From: Trichomonas vaginalis G3
Taxonomy: Eukaryota; Parabasalia; Trichomonadida; Trichomonadidae
DNA: 64,000 bases
Direction: 5' to 3'
Assembly (NCBI RefSeq): GCF_026262505.1
Contig: NC_067204.1
Coordinates: 20,429,300 to 20,493,299 of the forward strand
The notes beneath the pieces were generated by a model. The model searched no databases. It saw nothing but the letters and a program-made list of their open reading frames with translations, and was not told the DNA's origin. Below, in pieces: positions 43,337 through 55,000 of this stretch (position 1 is the first letter of the stretch; the number at the start of each line of letters is the position of its first letter). Position numbers and translations under genes: made by a program.

Positions 43337-44065
43337 TTCCGCGTACTTATTTTTTATTTATATTTTACTACTTGCTCTTTTCTAAATAATTTACTTATTT
43401 TTGAATTACAAAATCACAACAAATTAATGTTAAATTCTTGATTTTTATTCACGGTTCATCGAGTAATTTCTCTTTCGTGGCAATAAAATATAAAAAAATT
43501 AGTATTGAGCAATCTAAAAAATTCATGATTTCAATAAAAAATCAATTATTTGATATTTTGTTTGTTAAAATCACTATTATCATCCATAAATTAAATGAAA
43601 TTAATAAGCGTTGTAAAAATGGACCGCATAACACTCTATATTTGAACATCTTGGCTAATTTACAACGGATAATTATTTCAACATAGGATATTGAATGGAA
43701 AAATTTAGTTGGAGAAAGAATGAACATTTGTTATAAAAAATTGTCGATCCAAAATTTTGCAAAGTAAATATTATACACTCATTTTAGAAGATTTTCACAT
43801 ATGTGCCAAAAGATGACGTATATTTAAAAATGCGTTGAAAATGCCAGACCAATTGATGATTTTTAATTTAATCTCAAGTGAAAAAATCAAGATTATGAAT
43901 AGCTTATCTACGAATAAAACTCTTAATGACCTATATATAAAAAAAAGGAAAATAATTTATCAATATAAAATCATTTGATTTTGTATAAATTTTATTTATT
44001 AAATTCCATTCTGATTCATAATCGAAAAAATCAGATAAGAAAGAATAGCATCTTATATAGAAATA
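43337..44065. other. Intergenic region without gene
   Basis: This 0.7-kb AT-rich region has only random short frames. No repeat or RNA gene was recognised. Confidence 0.6.
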
Positions 44066-45481
44066 TTATTCTTTTGCACCATGTGAAAGAAGAAGTTCGG
44101 TTGTTTCTTTACGATTATTCTCTGCTGCATGATGAAGAGCGGTTTTTCCATCTTCATCCTTTTCATTGATGTTTGCGCCATGTGAAAGAAGAAGTTCAGC
44201 TGTTTCTTTACTATTAGTATATGCTGCATCATGAAGAGCAGTTCTTCTATCTTCATCTTTTTCATTGATGTTTGCACCATGTGAAAGAAGAAGTTCGGTT
44301 GTTTCTTTACGATTATTCTCTGCTGCAAAATGAAGAGCGGTTTTCCCATCTTCATCTTTTTCATTGATGTTTGCACCATGTGAAATAAGAAGTTCGGCTG
44401 CTTCTTTACCATTTTCACTTGCTGCATAATGAAGAGCGGTTTTCCCATCTTCATCTTTTTCATTGATGTTTGCACCATGTGAAAGAAGAAGTTCGACTAT
44501 TTCTTTATAATTATTTTTTGCTGCATTATGAAGAACCATTTCTCTATTTTCATCATTTTCATTGATATTTGCACCAAGTGAAAGGAAGTATTCGCAAAAG
44601 GATGGAATATTAAACATCCATGAATAAGCAAAGCATTTGTTAATATCATTAGTTTGATCCAAATAAACTAAAAATGATTCAAGATTATTGTAATTTCCAC
44701 AATCACATAAATCAATCTCCATATTGTATTCATTCATCAAGAATGTAACAAAATCAATGTTGTGTGAAATAATTGCATATATCATGCAATTATTGTTTGG
44801 TTCTTGATATTTCAAACATTCACTCATGATCTCGGGATTTCCTCCTAAAAATGATAATGCTAGACATGTATAAGATATTTCTTTGTCAAATTTCGTTCTT
44901 AAAAATTTGAAACAATCAACTGCTCCATGGTAACAACATAATTCAAGTAATGAATATCTTTCATCAGAATCTGGATATAAATCGCTTTTAAGTCTTTGAC
45001 ATCCATCAAATCCTTCTCTTTCTGTGAATGTGATGAATGTTTCTAAGTCATTATTCATAATTGCTCTGTAAATTGTATTTTCTGCATGAATATCCAGATT
45101 ATTAATTATAAAATCCTCATCTTCGAAATCATATTTGCCTAATTTAATACCGTATTCTTTGTAAAATAAGTATTTAAAGATATACGCAACATTATTGACC
45201 GCTTGGACATGATAATCATCATATATAAGTTTGGCAAGAGATAAGTATGACTTTGTATAGCGATTATTATACGGAATGATATTTGAAATATCTTCTATGA
45301 TCCTATTAGGTGGATATTTCTTTGAATCAATCAATTCTGTTTTGATCATTTTGTAAATCTCGTTTAATTCTTCGTCTTTTCCAGTTTTTAGCTGATACAA
45401 TGCATTGTATGAATCGATGTAGTACTTATAGATACCTCGCAATTTGCTGTATTTATTTGAATCAATGTCTTCGTCAGACAT
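44066..45481 (-). CDS. Ankyrin-repeat protein with DUF3447-type region (471 aa)
   Basis: The ATG at 45,481 opens MSDEDIDSNKYSKLRGIYKY, the usual N-terminus of a large T. vaginalis ankyrin family. Residues 60-300 hold the DUF3447-like ankyrin-derived region (LLELCCYHGAVDCFKFLRTK, AISHNIDFVTFLMNEY). Five regular repeats follow at about 305-470 (DGKTALHYAASENGKEAAEL and similar). The protein ends abruptly in HGAKE, mid-repeat, so the 3' end may be truncated. The high DNA identity between repeats indicates recent repeat expansion. Confidence 0.8.
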   Translation of the reverse strand: MSDEDIDSNKYSKLRGIYKYYIDSYNALYQLKTGKDEELNEIYKMIKTELIDSKKYPPNRIIEDISNIIPYNNRYTKSYLSLAKLIYDDYHVQAVNNVAYIFKYLFYKEYGIKLGKYDFEDEDFIINNLDIHAENTIYRAIMNNDLETFITFTEREGFDGCQRLKSDLYPDSDERYSLLELCCYHGAVDCFKFLRTKFDKEISYTCLALSFLGGNPEIMSECLKYQEPNNNCMIYAIISHNIDFVTFLMNEYNMEIDLCDCGNYNNLESFLVYLDQTNDINKCFAYSWMFNIPSFCEYFLSLGANINENDENREMVLHNAAKNNYKEIVELLLSHGANINEKDEDGKTALHYAASENGKEAAELLISHGANINEKDEDGKTALHFAAENNRKETTELLLSHGANINEKDEDRRTALHDAAYTNSKETAELLLSHGANINEKDEDGKTALHHAAENNRKETTELLLSHGAKE

Positions 45482-46222
45482 TAATAATTTTTAAAAAGAA
45501 CACAATTGTATCTTACCATATAAAACATTCTTAAAAAATCATTGGGAGAAATGGATGCTATACGATACATGTGAAAAACAATGACCAAAAGATTTCGGAT
45601 ATAATTTTTGAATTTTAATTAAGTTCATAAATACAAAATTACATAAAAAGAATAAGAAAGTCGAACTCAATAAGATTTTCATCCAGATACATATATTATT
45701 ATTCAAGCAGTCCAGCATTTCGAAGTTTTTTATTGGATTTATGCATATTTTATAAAACTTAAGTTTATCATTATAAGCAGAAGTCAACAAAGTATGATTC
45801 CAAGCTAAAAAATAATTTTAATGTGAATAAACATTTTTAGAGTAGTTTATGGATTGAAGTCTCAGTTTTTAAAGTGAAAGGAATTCATAGGTTCGATTTT
45901 TTAGATGATAAGAGATCTCAATTTTGGCAAAAAGCGACTTATGTGGGAGAATATGATTAAGCATGAAATTCATGCTAAATTAGATGTTGTAATTTATCCC
46001 TATCTTTTTTAAACTAGAAGTAAAATAGGGAATGCTATAGGAAGAAATACTAATTTAAATCACCAAATTAACTGCAGTTCTTATTGAATCACACAGCCTA
46101 GATAAACAAAATCTAAATAAATGGAGTGAATGATCTTCATTAAGCAAAGTAAAAGTGAGTATGTATAAAAAAATTAGTTGATCAATTATTGAAAAACAAT
46201 GACAAAAAGAAATATTTAAAAA
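45482..46222. other. Intergenic region without gene
   Basis: This 0.7-kb AT-rich spacer lies between two minus-strand genes. No supported feature was found. Confidence 0.6.
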
Positions 46223-49200
46223 TTACAAAATGTAGTTAGAAGATAAAGATCGAACGAGTCTCATTGCGACTTCCTTGACAGTATCGATACTTCCTGTCCT
46301 GTATTTCTGCGCAATCTCATCAACTCTGTACGTAGCAAAGAAAGCTTTAGGAGATGGATTCACATCAACAAAAAGTGCCAAAATATTGAAAGTAGACAAC
46401 AAAATTTCTGGGTGACTTCTGAACACTTTTCCTCTCAAAACTTTCATTACTGTTCCAACGAATTCGGATGTTGACATAGAAATTGCTAGATCAGGGCATT
46501 TCTCAAGAATAGATAATATCTTTGCAGCGCAATCCGCCTGCATTGTTGTTCCGACGCTTGTTGTGATCAATTCAGCGCAAATCGCTGGGAAATCAGCGTG
46601 TTTCATCAATTCTTCCTGTATTTGCTGTGGTTTCTGAAGAGCCCAAGTTTCGAAGCCATTTAGAACTTGGTCTTTGTGGTTGTGAGTGTGGAACAATGAA
46701 TACAAGACACCTAAAGCGTTGTATGTACTCAATCTCTGTCGGACTTTGGAATCGCTTGAATGTGTCTTAATTAAATCTAAGAAAACGGTTTTTGCCAATT
46801 CCGTTAACAATGATTGATGCTTTATGATGTAAACGAGCATCGGAATGAGCGGAGCGATCTGGGAGGCCTCTTTGTGGGTCATGCAGCGTGTCATGTTGAA
46901 CAAGGCGGAGAAGCAGTTCGAAACTAACTGGGTCATTGACACTTCGGCCTTATCTACTCGTAGATAATTCAAGAGCTTGTCACAAAGTGTTGTAGACCAC
47001 AATGCTTTGGCTACCTGCTGGTCCATCGTGATGTTGTTGATGGCTCTTGTCAACATAATAAGAACTTCATCGGATAATTTGTTATCGTGGCCGGCCACCT
47101 TCTCTGCCTTTGTGAATATGGCATCGATAAACTTAGGAGTAGCCATGTTTAAGCGGACAACGCTGTCTGCTTCTGAAAATGTGACAAATAATTCAGCGAT
47201 GTAAGGCATTGTTTCGGAATTAGCGTCGATATCTGCATACCTTTCAGCAAGTAAGTCGATCAGGCCTGCTTGTGAAAAGATTCTGGACAATGCTGATTTG
47301 GATGTGGACATTGGAGCTTTGAAGACATATCGGACGCATCCAATGAGAATTGGAGTGAGTTCTGGACGCTCTGAATGCCTGTTTCGTCTGAAAATATTTG
47401 TCAATCCGACCAAACCTCCAGCAGAAACGAATAACTGAAGGAGATGGTAGTCGATGTTGCATCCGAGTGCACAAATGTATGAAATCATCTTCAAAGCGTT
47501 CATTTGTACGTTCGGACCGTAAAATCTTTTCTCATCTACCCAATCTTCAGCGTATCTGAGGAGCGGAGGCACCAAACCCATGATGCAGAACGATCTCATG
47601 AGGGTTGGCTGGTCTTTTACGACTTCAATTACAACCGGAATTGCATGCTCAAGGATTTCTGGGACATCGCACTGTACAACGGATAAGATTGGAATAATAC
47701 CGTGTCTTATACCTAAGTTTGCGCGTAACTTCGCATTTTCGTGGAGAATTTTGATAATTTCCGCGCAAATTTCGTTCGGTCTGCGTTTTGTCATTGCTAT
47801 TAAGTTCTCTGATGATTCAAGGGTCTTGAGAGTGGCTTCATCTTCGTCATCGTCATTATGAGATGCTCGAAATTGATCGGCGTACTGGATCAAACCGTCT
47901 AAGTCGTTGAGGATTGTATCCATGAGCTCGCTTTCCTTCTGGACGGCGTTATCTTCGGCCGCTGAGAAAATTCCGGTAAATAAGTCGTCAATGTTCGCTT
48001 TTGGCTTATGCTGGTTGTTTCCCATGATCTGTAGAGTTGGCTGGATCTGCAAACCACCGGATTTCGGTTGTATCTGTAATCCGCCAGATTTTGGTTGAAT
48101 CTGGAGTCCTCCTTGTTTCGGCTGTATATGCAAGCCTCCACCACCTCCACTGGACTTTCCTGGTAATGGTTTGAGACCGGATTCTGATGGTTTTCTTGGA
48201 CCATTATCTTGGATGTTGAACATTGGCTTCTTTTTTGGAGAGAATGGCTTGCCATCGCTTATAGCGATCGTTGGCTTATCGGATGTCCTGATCTTTGTAA
48301 GGGTTGGTGAGGCAAGTTTGAGATCTCCGAAGTCGTCATCATCATCTTCCGCAAACTTTGATAGCAATGGCTGTGGCTTTATCTTTCTGGCTGGTTTAGG
48401 TGCCGCTGCCGCTGGTTTGAGATCTCCGAAGTCATCATCGTCGTCGTCTTTGAATTTGTCGAGTCCTGATGCGGCTGGCTTTGGCTGTAGACAAACTGGC
48501 TGAGGTTGCTGGATCTTTGGAGTGGCTGGTTTAAGATCTGCAAAATCATCATCGTCATCTTCTTGGAATTTACTAAGATCGTTAGCAGCAGGCTTTGGCT
48601 TTATGGCTGATGGTCTTTGTTGTGGCTGGCTTGGCTTCAAATCTGCGAAATCATCGTCGTCATCTTCTTTGAAAGAGCTCAAAGAAGTTCTCGGCTTCTT
48701 TAGATTGAATGTTTGATCGTCGTCATCGTCTTTTTCTGTAAAAGTGCTAAGAGATGGCCTTGGTTTGTGAGATTCCATGTTTTTCTTCGCATCTGCGAGA
48801 TTTATGTCCATAATATCATTGAAATTGTCATCCTTCTCTTGGAATGAACTCAATGATCTCTGTTTTGATGATTTACTCTCAAGTTTTATTGGTTTTGAAG
48901 AATCAAGGTCATCAAAATCGGAAGAACCCTCTTTAAACAAGCTGAGAGTGCGGTTCCTTTGTGGAGGGTTCTCAAGATTCTTTAATCTGTTGATTTGGGA
49001 CTCAGGATCTGCTGGTGGCAAATCCAAAAAATCGTCATCGCCGCTTTCATCTTCTGCGAAGCTGGCAAGTGACGTAGGGCCACCAGATTTTCCTCCCGCA
49101 AGCAATGGCGATTCCTCTGGCTCTTCGTCGCCTAATGAAAAATTACTGGTTCCTTCTGAGGCTTTTTTGAGATTTACGTTTGTAGACATGAAAATATCTT

Positions 49201-50149
49201 CCTGTAGATCGGTGTCTTCTTGGAATCGACCAAGTTTGCCTTCAATTTTTTGTTCTCCCATTAAATCGTTATGTTCTAAAATAAATGGATGTTTTAAAAG
49301 CTGTTCTGTATTTTTCCTGAATGTTACATTCTTTGTTAAGCATGAAGTAAGAAAATCTTTGAAGTTTGCGCTAATATCTTTTGGTAATGGCGGTTCTGGG
49401 TTCTGTACGATCTGAAACATAGCGCGGACTGCATTTAGCTCAAAGTATGGTGGCTGTCCTGCGAAAAGTTCGATGGCAGTAATGCCAAGAGACCAGATGT
49501 CGCATTTTTCTGTGATAGGTTCCATCGAAATAACTTCTGGAGCGGCCCAAAATGGACTGCATTGAGAGAGTGCATCTGGGTTTTTGTTATCTGTTAATTT
49601 TACTGAAATACCGAAATCTGATAATTTGCAATGTCCTTTTGTGAGTAAGATATTTGCTGCTTTAATATCGCGATGAATGATGGACTGTTCGTGCAAGTAT
49701 TTGAGGCCAAGGAGAACCTCGTATAAGTATTTAGACGCTAAGTGTTCGTTGAAATTTTCGAACTTTTTCTGGACGTTCTGAAGGGATCCGCCTTCTGCAA
49801 ACTCCATAACAATATATAGAAAGTCCTTTGTTTGATGACTTGTAATGTATTTAACAACATTTGGATGTTCTAGCGGTGCCATTAAATCAATTTCTTGTTG
49901 CACCGAATCCAAAGCATCTGGAAAGCGTGTTAATGAGATTGTCTTAATGGCTACATAATCACCTGTGTCTTTATTTAAGCCTTGATACACGCATCCAAAT
50001 GCACCACGTCCTAATTTCGGCCCTAGTTGAAATTCGTTAAAATCTTGTGGCTCAGCCTCAATAATAGGAGGTGGTATAATGATCGGTTCCTCTTTCTTTA
50101 CTTTCTTTTTCTTTTTGATCACCTTCTTACCATGAGGTTTCCCTGACAT
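46223..50149 (-). CDS. STE-family protein kinase with acidic DDDDDF repeats and ARM-type tail (1308 aa)
   Basis: The kinase domain spans about residues 40-293: glycine loop GRGAFG (48-53), VAIK (K69), αC E86, HRDIKAAN (159-166), DFG (178-180), activation-loop end SPFWAAPEV. The fold and SLQNV..KYLYEVLLGLKYLH pattern resemble MAP3K-epsilon/Cdc7/Sid1/MST-like kinases. The middle has about six repeats of the FxEDDDDDFGDLKP type separated by P/K-rich linkers, then GGLQIQPKSGGLQIQPK repeats. Residues from about 760 on form a long armadillo-like helical region, as in septation and polarity kinases. TTTCACACG just before ATG fits a trichomonad initiator (TCA-C-A). Confidence 0.8.
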   Translation of the reverse strand: MSGKPHGKKVIKKKKKVKKEEPIIIPPPIIEAEPQDFNEFQLGPKLGRGAFGCVYQGLNKDTGDYVAIKTISLTRFPDALDSVQQEIDLMAPLEHPNVVKYITSHQTKDFLYIVMEFAEGGSLQNVQKKFENFNEHLASKYLYEVLLGLKYLHEQSIIHRDIKAANILLTKGHCKLSDFGISVKLTDNKNPDALSQCSPFWAAPEVISMEPITEKCDIWSLGITAIELFAGQPPYFELNAVRAMFQIVQNPEPPLPKDISANFKDFLTSCLTKNVTFRKNTEQLLKHPFILEHNDLMGEQKIEGKLGRFQEDTDLQEDIFMSTNVNLKKASEGTSNFSLGDEEPEESPLLAGGKSGGPTSLASFAEDESGDDDFLDLPPADPESQINRLKNLENPPQRNRTLSLFKEGSSDFDDLDSSKPIKLESKSSKQRSLSSFQEKDDNFNDIMDINLADAKKNMESHKPRPSLSTFTEKDDDDDQTFNLKKPRTSLSSFKEDDDDDFADLKPSQPQQRPSAIKPKPAANDLSKFQEDDDDDFADLKPATPKIQQPQPVCLQPKPAASGLDKFKDDDDDDFGDLKPAAAAPKPARKIKPQPLLSKFAEDDDDDFGDLKLASPTLTKIRTSDKPTIAISDGKPFSPKKKPMFNIQDNGPRKPSESGLKPLPGKSSGGGGGLHIQPKQGGLQIQPKSGGLQIQPKSGGLQIQPTLQIMGNNQHKPKANIDDLFTGIFSAAEDNAVQKESELMDTILNDLDGLIQYADQFRASHNDDDEDEATLKTLESSENLIAMTKRRPNEICAEIIKILHENAKLRANLGIRHGIIPILSVVQCDVPEILEHAIPVVIEVVKDQPTLMRSFCIMGLVPPLLRYAEDWVDEKRFYGPNVQMNALKMISYICALGCNIDYHLLQLFVSAGGLVGLTNIFRRNRHSERPELTPILIGCVRYVFKAPMSTSKSALSRIFSQAGLIDLLAERYADIDANSETMPYIAELFVTFSEADSVVRLNMATPKFIDAIFTKAEKVAGHDNKLSDEVLIMLTRAINNITMDQQVAKALWSTTLCDKLLNYLRVDKAEVSMTQLVSNCFSALFNMTRCMTHKEASQIAPLIPMLVYIIKHQSLLTELAKTVFLDLIKTHSSDSKVRQRLSTYNALGVLYSLFHTHNHKDQVLNGFETWALQKPQQIQEELMKHADFPAICAELITTSVGTTMQADCAAKILSILEKCPDLAISMSTSEFVGTVMKVLRGKVFRSHPEILLSTFNILALFVDVNPSPKAFFATYRVDEIAQKYRTGSIDTVKEVAMRLVRSLSSNYIL

Positions 50150-50391
50150 CGTGTGAAACCGGCTTTACTTTTTAAGAGAACTACGATAAAAATTCTCTCA
50201 AAATGATATCGAAATTTTGGTAAATATGTTTATTATTCGTTATATATTAATTTTTATATAATTTTTTCTTCAAAAAGTTGAACGAATTTTATCAAAATTT
50301 TCACCAAAAGTAATTACATTTGTTATGGTTGGTTGAAAAAATGTTTGAAATCTTCAAAATCTTGAAAATCTAAAAAATCAATGAAACGAAT

Positions 50392-50713
50392 TGAGTAGGG
50401 GTAATTTTAGATAAAAGTGACACACCCGTGAAGGGTGTGATTACCGATCGGTAATTTCGACAGTTTAGAATTTAAAATTTTTTATGGAACTGTTGCGAGT
50501 TTCATAAAGAATTTAAGGAATATAAGCAAAGATTTGAATCAAAATCTTAGACCTAAGCCGCTCGATTCGCTCGCGGCTTCCGCGAATTACAGATCAGCAA
50601 AGATTTGAATCAAAATCTTCGAACTAAGCCGATCGCTTCGCTCGCGGCTTTCTTTATTATTTTAAATTTGCATATTTCCATCAAAAGTTCATAAGGTAAA
50701 AAATTTCGTTTAT
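50392..50713 (-). repeat. Structured dispersed repeat, copy 2 (inverted relative to copy 1)
   Basis: This is the partner of 35,831-36,170 on the opposite strand, with the same hairpin series and the ATTACCGATCGGTAAT palindrome, but lacking the extra 20-bp TCACTTTT block. A short further match (GTCACTTTTAGCTAAAATT) occurs at about 51,147. Confidence 0.7.
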
Positions 50714-50750
50714 TTTTACTAAGAAAAAAAAGGTTTTTGATAATAAATTT

Positions 50751-50985
50751 ATTTTATTTCGAAAAAGTAGCAATAATCGTAAAAGGGTATTGATAGGCTT
50801 GCTAAAGTAACTAATTTTAGCTGTCAAATACTTTTGTATTTTGAAGTAAATTAATATAAATTTGTTTTTACTTTTATTTCGAAAAAGTAGCAATAATCGT
50901 AAAAGGGTATTGATAGGCTTGCTAAAGTAACTAATTTTAGCTGTCAAATACTTTTGTATTTTGAAGTAAATTAGTATAAATTTGA
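50751..50985 (+). repeat. 120-bp tandem duplication
   Basis: Two nearly identical 120-bp units containing GAAAAAGTAGCAATAATCGT and GGCTTGCTAAAGTAACTAAT follow the structured repeat. No coding potential was seen. Confidence 0.75.
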
Positions 50986-51026
50986 TATTATTTTAACTCC
51001 CTTTGAAAACCTCAATTTTCCATACA

Positions 51027-51086
51027 GAGGGAACGGGAATAGCATCCAATATTCCCTGAGAATGGTTGCGCATTCTCAGTTCCCTC
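51027..51086. repeat. 60-nt perfect three-way-junction fold
   Basis: GAGGGAAC (51,027) pairs with GTTCCCTC (51,079). Inside, GGGAATA/TATTCCC (51,035 and 51,050) and TGAGAATG/CATTCTCA (51,057 and 51,071) form two hairpins, with no unpaired junction bases. This could be a cruciform or a structured RNA. No known family is recognised. Confidence 0.6.
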
Positions 51087-51543
51087 TATATTTCGAACGA
51101 AGCTCTCATCGGTCTTTTTTTTAATACTAAACGTTTTTTTTCCTGTCACTTTTAGCTAAAATTTGGGTTTGCCGAAACGAATTTATCCAATCTCGAATAA
51201 TCTTTCGATAACTTTTATTCTATTAATGAAATACAAATAAATCTGATATTTTAAAGTCGATTATGCATATTTTAGTGTTCGCTCGGAAACGCATTATTCC
51301 TGAATATGAGCCGAATGATTCAAAATTTGTATTTAAAATCTCAAGGCAGATGATATTTTATGATTCTTGTCTCAATATTCCAAGCTTTCTCAGTATTATT
51401 ACCTTTATTTTCATTTTATCAAGTTAATGTAATGGGATAAATCTATGTTGATGAATTAATGTTCAATTTATGGAAAGTTATGCCATAGAAAGTGTTTATT
51501 GTGAGCAATTTATCTGATTTTATTATTCGAAATGAATTAATTT
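51087..51543. other. Intergenic region without gene
   Basis: AT-rich sequence with a short partial copy of the structured repeat near 51,147. Nothing else is supported. Confidence 0.5.
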
Positions 51544-51860
51544 ATTGATTTTTGCACCATATGAGCGAAGGAGCTCGATATTTCTTCATTTTGTTAAATT
51601 TCTGTGACTTAAATAGTACTAAATCCTTTATCATTTTTAATATTGATATCAGCTCCAAGTGAAATAAGGATTTCGGCAACTTCTTTGTTTTTACACTGTG
51701 CTGCATAATGAAGAGTTGCATTTCCATTTTGACCTTTAGCATTTATATTTGCACCATGTTTAATTAGTACTTCAATAACATCTTTGCTTTTTTCTTGCTT
51801 CGCCGCACAATGAAGAGTGGTTTCTCCTTCTTTGTCTTTTTCATTGGGGTTATATCCCCA
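51544..51860 (-). pseudogene. Ankyrin-repeat gene fragment
   Basis: On the minus strand, pieces read KDKEGETTLHCAAKQEKS, then VLIKHGANINAKGQNGNATL, HYAAQCKNKEVAEILISLGA and DINIKNDKGFST: about three ankyrin repeats. No start codon or N-terminal domain is present, and a stop follows. It is a truncated relic of the same family as the 44,066 and 56,171 genes. Confidence 0.6.
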
Positions 51861-52002
51861 ATTTACGTCAACTTCATGGCATCAAACAGAGCCCCAGAAT
51901 TAATATATCTCGATGATTCAGTAGAAGATATGATAGGAGATAAGTCAATGATTAATAGAACTTTAGGTGCTTCACGCTGATAGTTGACACTTTTTATCCT
52001 AA

Positions 52003-55000
52003 ATGACTGCTCCTTTTCCTGATTTCGCAAATGAAGTTCGTTATGATGAGCAGTATTTAAAGAACTTCATGGACAATGGTTTTGATAACATGTTCAAAGA
52101 AGTGTACGAATTCATCAGCCAATATCAAAAACCAACAAAGAAAGGCATCTTTTCAAAAACTCCACTTAAGCGTGTTCTCACTTTGTTGGAGAGTGTTGAG
52201 TTCGTCCTAGAAAGATCAAAAGCCCAGCATTACCATAAAGAAATGATTCCGGACATAACTAACACTTTTATTGCAATCCTTCACCCACTCACACCACCAG
52301 AAATCAGAACTATAGCCGTACGTCTTTATGTTATGATTAGAAATATTCTAGAAGATGAAGCAGAGCAATATGTTGAAAAATTCGAAAATTTAGTTTTTGA
52401 TTTTACACTTCTTCCAGAAGAAACCGTCAACAAATCAAAATTAACAATCAATATCGACCCTGAACTTCGAATTCAAAATACAGATCCGATTATTCGACCA
52501 AATAATTCACTTTTAGAGCATGTAGAGTACGTCTTATCACAAGTTTTATTACTCAAAGACAGGACAAGTGCATTCAACTGCTGGTGGAACATAATTCAAA
52601 AGAGATTAATCAGTGTTGCTTATAGATCAGTCACTGAGCAGATTAATCCTCAGAATGCATCATACGGAATTAACGGACTTGTTCCATGGGTTCTTCAGAA
52701 ACTAATTTTAAGTTTTATCACTAAAGTTTTTCAAAATCCAGAATATCTCACTTGTATCCTCGGAACAGCCAATACACCAGCATATTTATACGCTATACTT
52801 AACCAATGTGCTACAGATGATATCAATCACACAGAAGCTTTCAATTTTATCATTAATTTTATCAAATTAGTTTGTGACAACATAACAGTCTTAGATTCTC
52901 TCAAGAAAGCACATCCCATTATATTCCCACACATTATTTTCTGTTTACAGAAGCTTTTCGAACAAACATTTATTATGAACGATACAAAAGCAGACCAGCG
53001 CCTTAACATATGCGTAGATACTCTCAAAAGAACAATTGTAGTGTTTTACAACGCATTTGATGCAGAAGCTCAGTACAAATTGTGTTCACAGTTGGCAAGT
53101 TGGCCGGAGATCAAAAATATCAACTGCTGCCTTCATGTCTTATCAATACTACTCTCCTCGAGTGTCAATTTGAAGATACAAGACCCGAATTTCTGGAATT
53201 GCATCGTAAACGGCGGCGGATGCCAAAGACACACGTATTTAACTGCTGTTGCTGATTTTGCCTCATTCTACGCGTTCAACATTGTCGACAAGCTCTTAAA
53301 GTTCCCAATTCCGAGTATTGCCGACGCAATCGCTGGTATTCATCAAGAAAGCGACTGGACAGGTGAAAACGAGATGTGGCTGGAGAAGTTGCTACCTCTT
53401 ACAGTCAATCCTATCGATATTTTCTCGTTCTTCCTCTCTAATAGAGACAAATTGACAATTTCTGAGATCGCGAACGATAACTCTATTCAAAAAGTGAAAT
53501 TACAACCATTGAATATTTCCGAATGGACATTAGAAGAGTGTCTTTCCAATTCCAGAGCATTTATTTCCGCTTTTGACTGGACAAAATTTTCGGACGATAT
53601 CGACACTCAATTTTCCGTATATTTGGTCGGAGCCTCTTTCATACATCCCTTACTGAAAATGACACAAGTTTTTCCTCCGACACTTGAATACGACAAAAAC
53701 TTTTTGATCAAGGAATACATGGCATGGCTGGACAAGGCTGCTTCACCTAAAGTAACGAACAAATTAATCGTCGTCCATGCACTCAAAATTTTGGGAGAAA
53801 TTATGTGCAGAAGTGAAGTGAACCAAATTTTGAATGATTTTCAGTTGTCGAACTTCTATCTGACACTCAAATCACACATAGCCGACGACAACATGAAAGT
53901 TAAACAGACTGCATTGGTCTACGCCTGCAGATCTATTTTGGTCGGTTTGAGACATTCAAATATTTTGATAACAACCGTTTGTAATTCAATACAGACATTG
54001 TTGATTCCTGTTGAAGGTGGCGTAGCATTGAGTGGGTCTGAGAAGAGCCAGTTCTGTCTAGCTCTTTTCTCAACAATCGATATTTCAAATAAAATCGATT
54101 TTGAACCAAAAAGTGACAAAAATAAGGTTAATTGTAAACAAAAACTATCAGAGTTTTGTTTCGGACTGAATCCAAGACTCCGCATTGCCACGTTGATAGA
54201 AATCATCACTGAAGAGTGCATAAACAAGAGAAGTGATGTGACAGAAAATTGTATCACTTCACTTTTGAAATCATTCAATCAGCGGACATTAGAAGATGTC
54301 TACGCCTTCTTTGGACTGTTGAATTCCTTCCCATATCTCGAGAAGTCCTCTCCTGGTTCAATTACTCGTGTTTTGCAGACTTTCTTGAATGCAATTGAGA
54401 TTTTTAATGAAGGAGATGAGTTTTTGTACTTTTTGACAGTTATGTTGACAGTTGAAAGTCTCATCGACTCTTCTTTCATCATAGACGTCTCCCAGCACTA
54501 CAAACATTTCGAAGTTATCGCTGCTAATTGGTCACTTCACATGGAAAATTGTAAATTCACTTCACTTTGCCAACAAAGGTTAGATTATTCACTTCTTTAT
54601 TTGTCGTATCATTTCCAGAGGTACCACTTCCCAATCGAGAAAGATGTTGTTGGCGGAGAAATGAATGATTCAACTGTTTTCAAGTCAAATGAAATTGACA
54701 ACATTCTCAGACTCAAAAAAGAGAAAATTGTCACTGATCTTCCTGTTGCAAGAATGACTTGGAACTATAAATCATTAAACCCACAAATGGTGGATATTTC
54801 TGTCAAACCGAAAACCGTTTTAGAAAACGTGACAATCCCATCTGCCAGTGACATTTCCGAGCAACAAAAATACACGAAACATTTCACAGATTTCGTTGAC
54901 GATTTGTTTGACAACAAATTACTAAATTTGGGTCTCAAAACAAAAATTTGTCAACCTTCTGATTTTATGTCACTTTTGGATAAGTCACCTCACCTCACTT

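Noticed and set aside
43438-43727. Short frames between the EF-hand and ankyrin genes
   Set aside because: They are low-complexity, AT-driven frames on both strands without start context or domain.
48171-49415. Plus-strand Ser-rich frames inside the kinase gene
   Set aside because: The runs of Ser arise from the antisense of the Asp-rich repeats. They are shadows of the 1308-aa gene.
35831-50713. The two structured repeats as ends of one 14.9-kb composite transposon
   Set aside because: The enclosed genes are ordinary host genes (NXF-like, oxidoreductase, kinase) and no target duplication was seen, so dispersed copies are more likely.
50681-50947. 88-codon frame over the 120-bp tandem duplication
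   Set aside because: It simply repeats with the DNA duplication and has no recognisable features.
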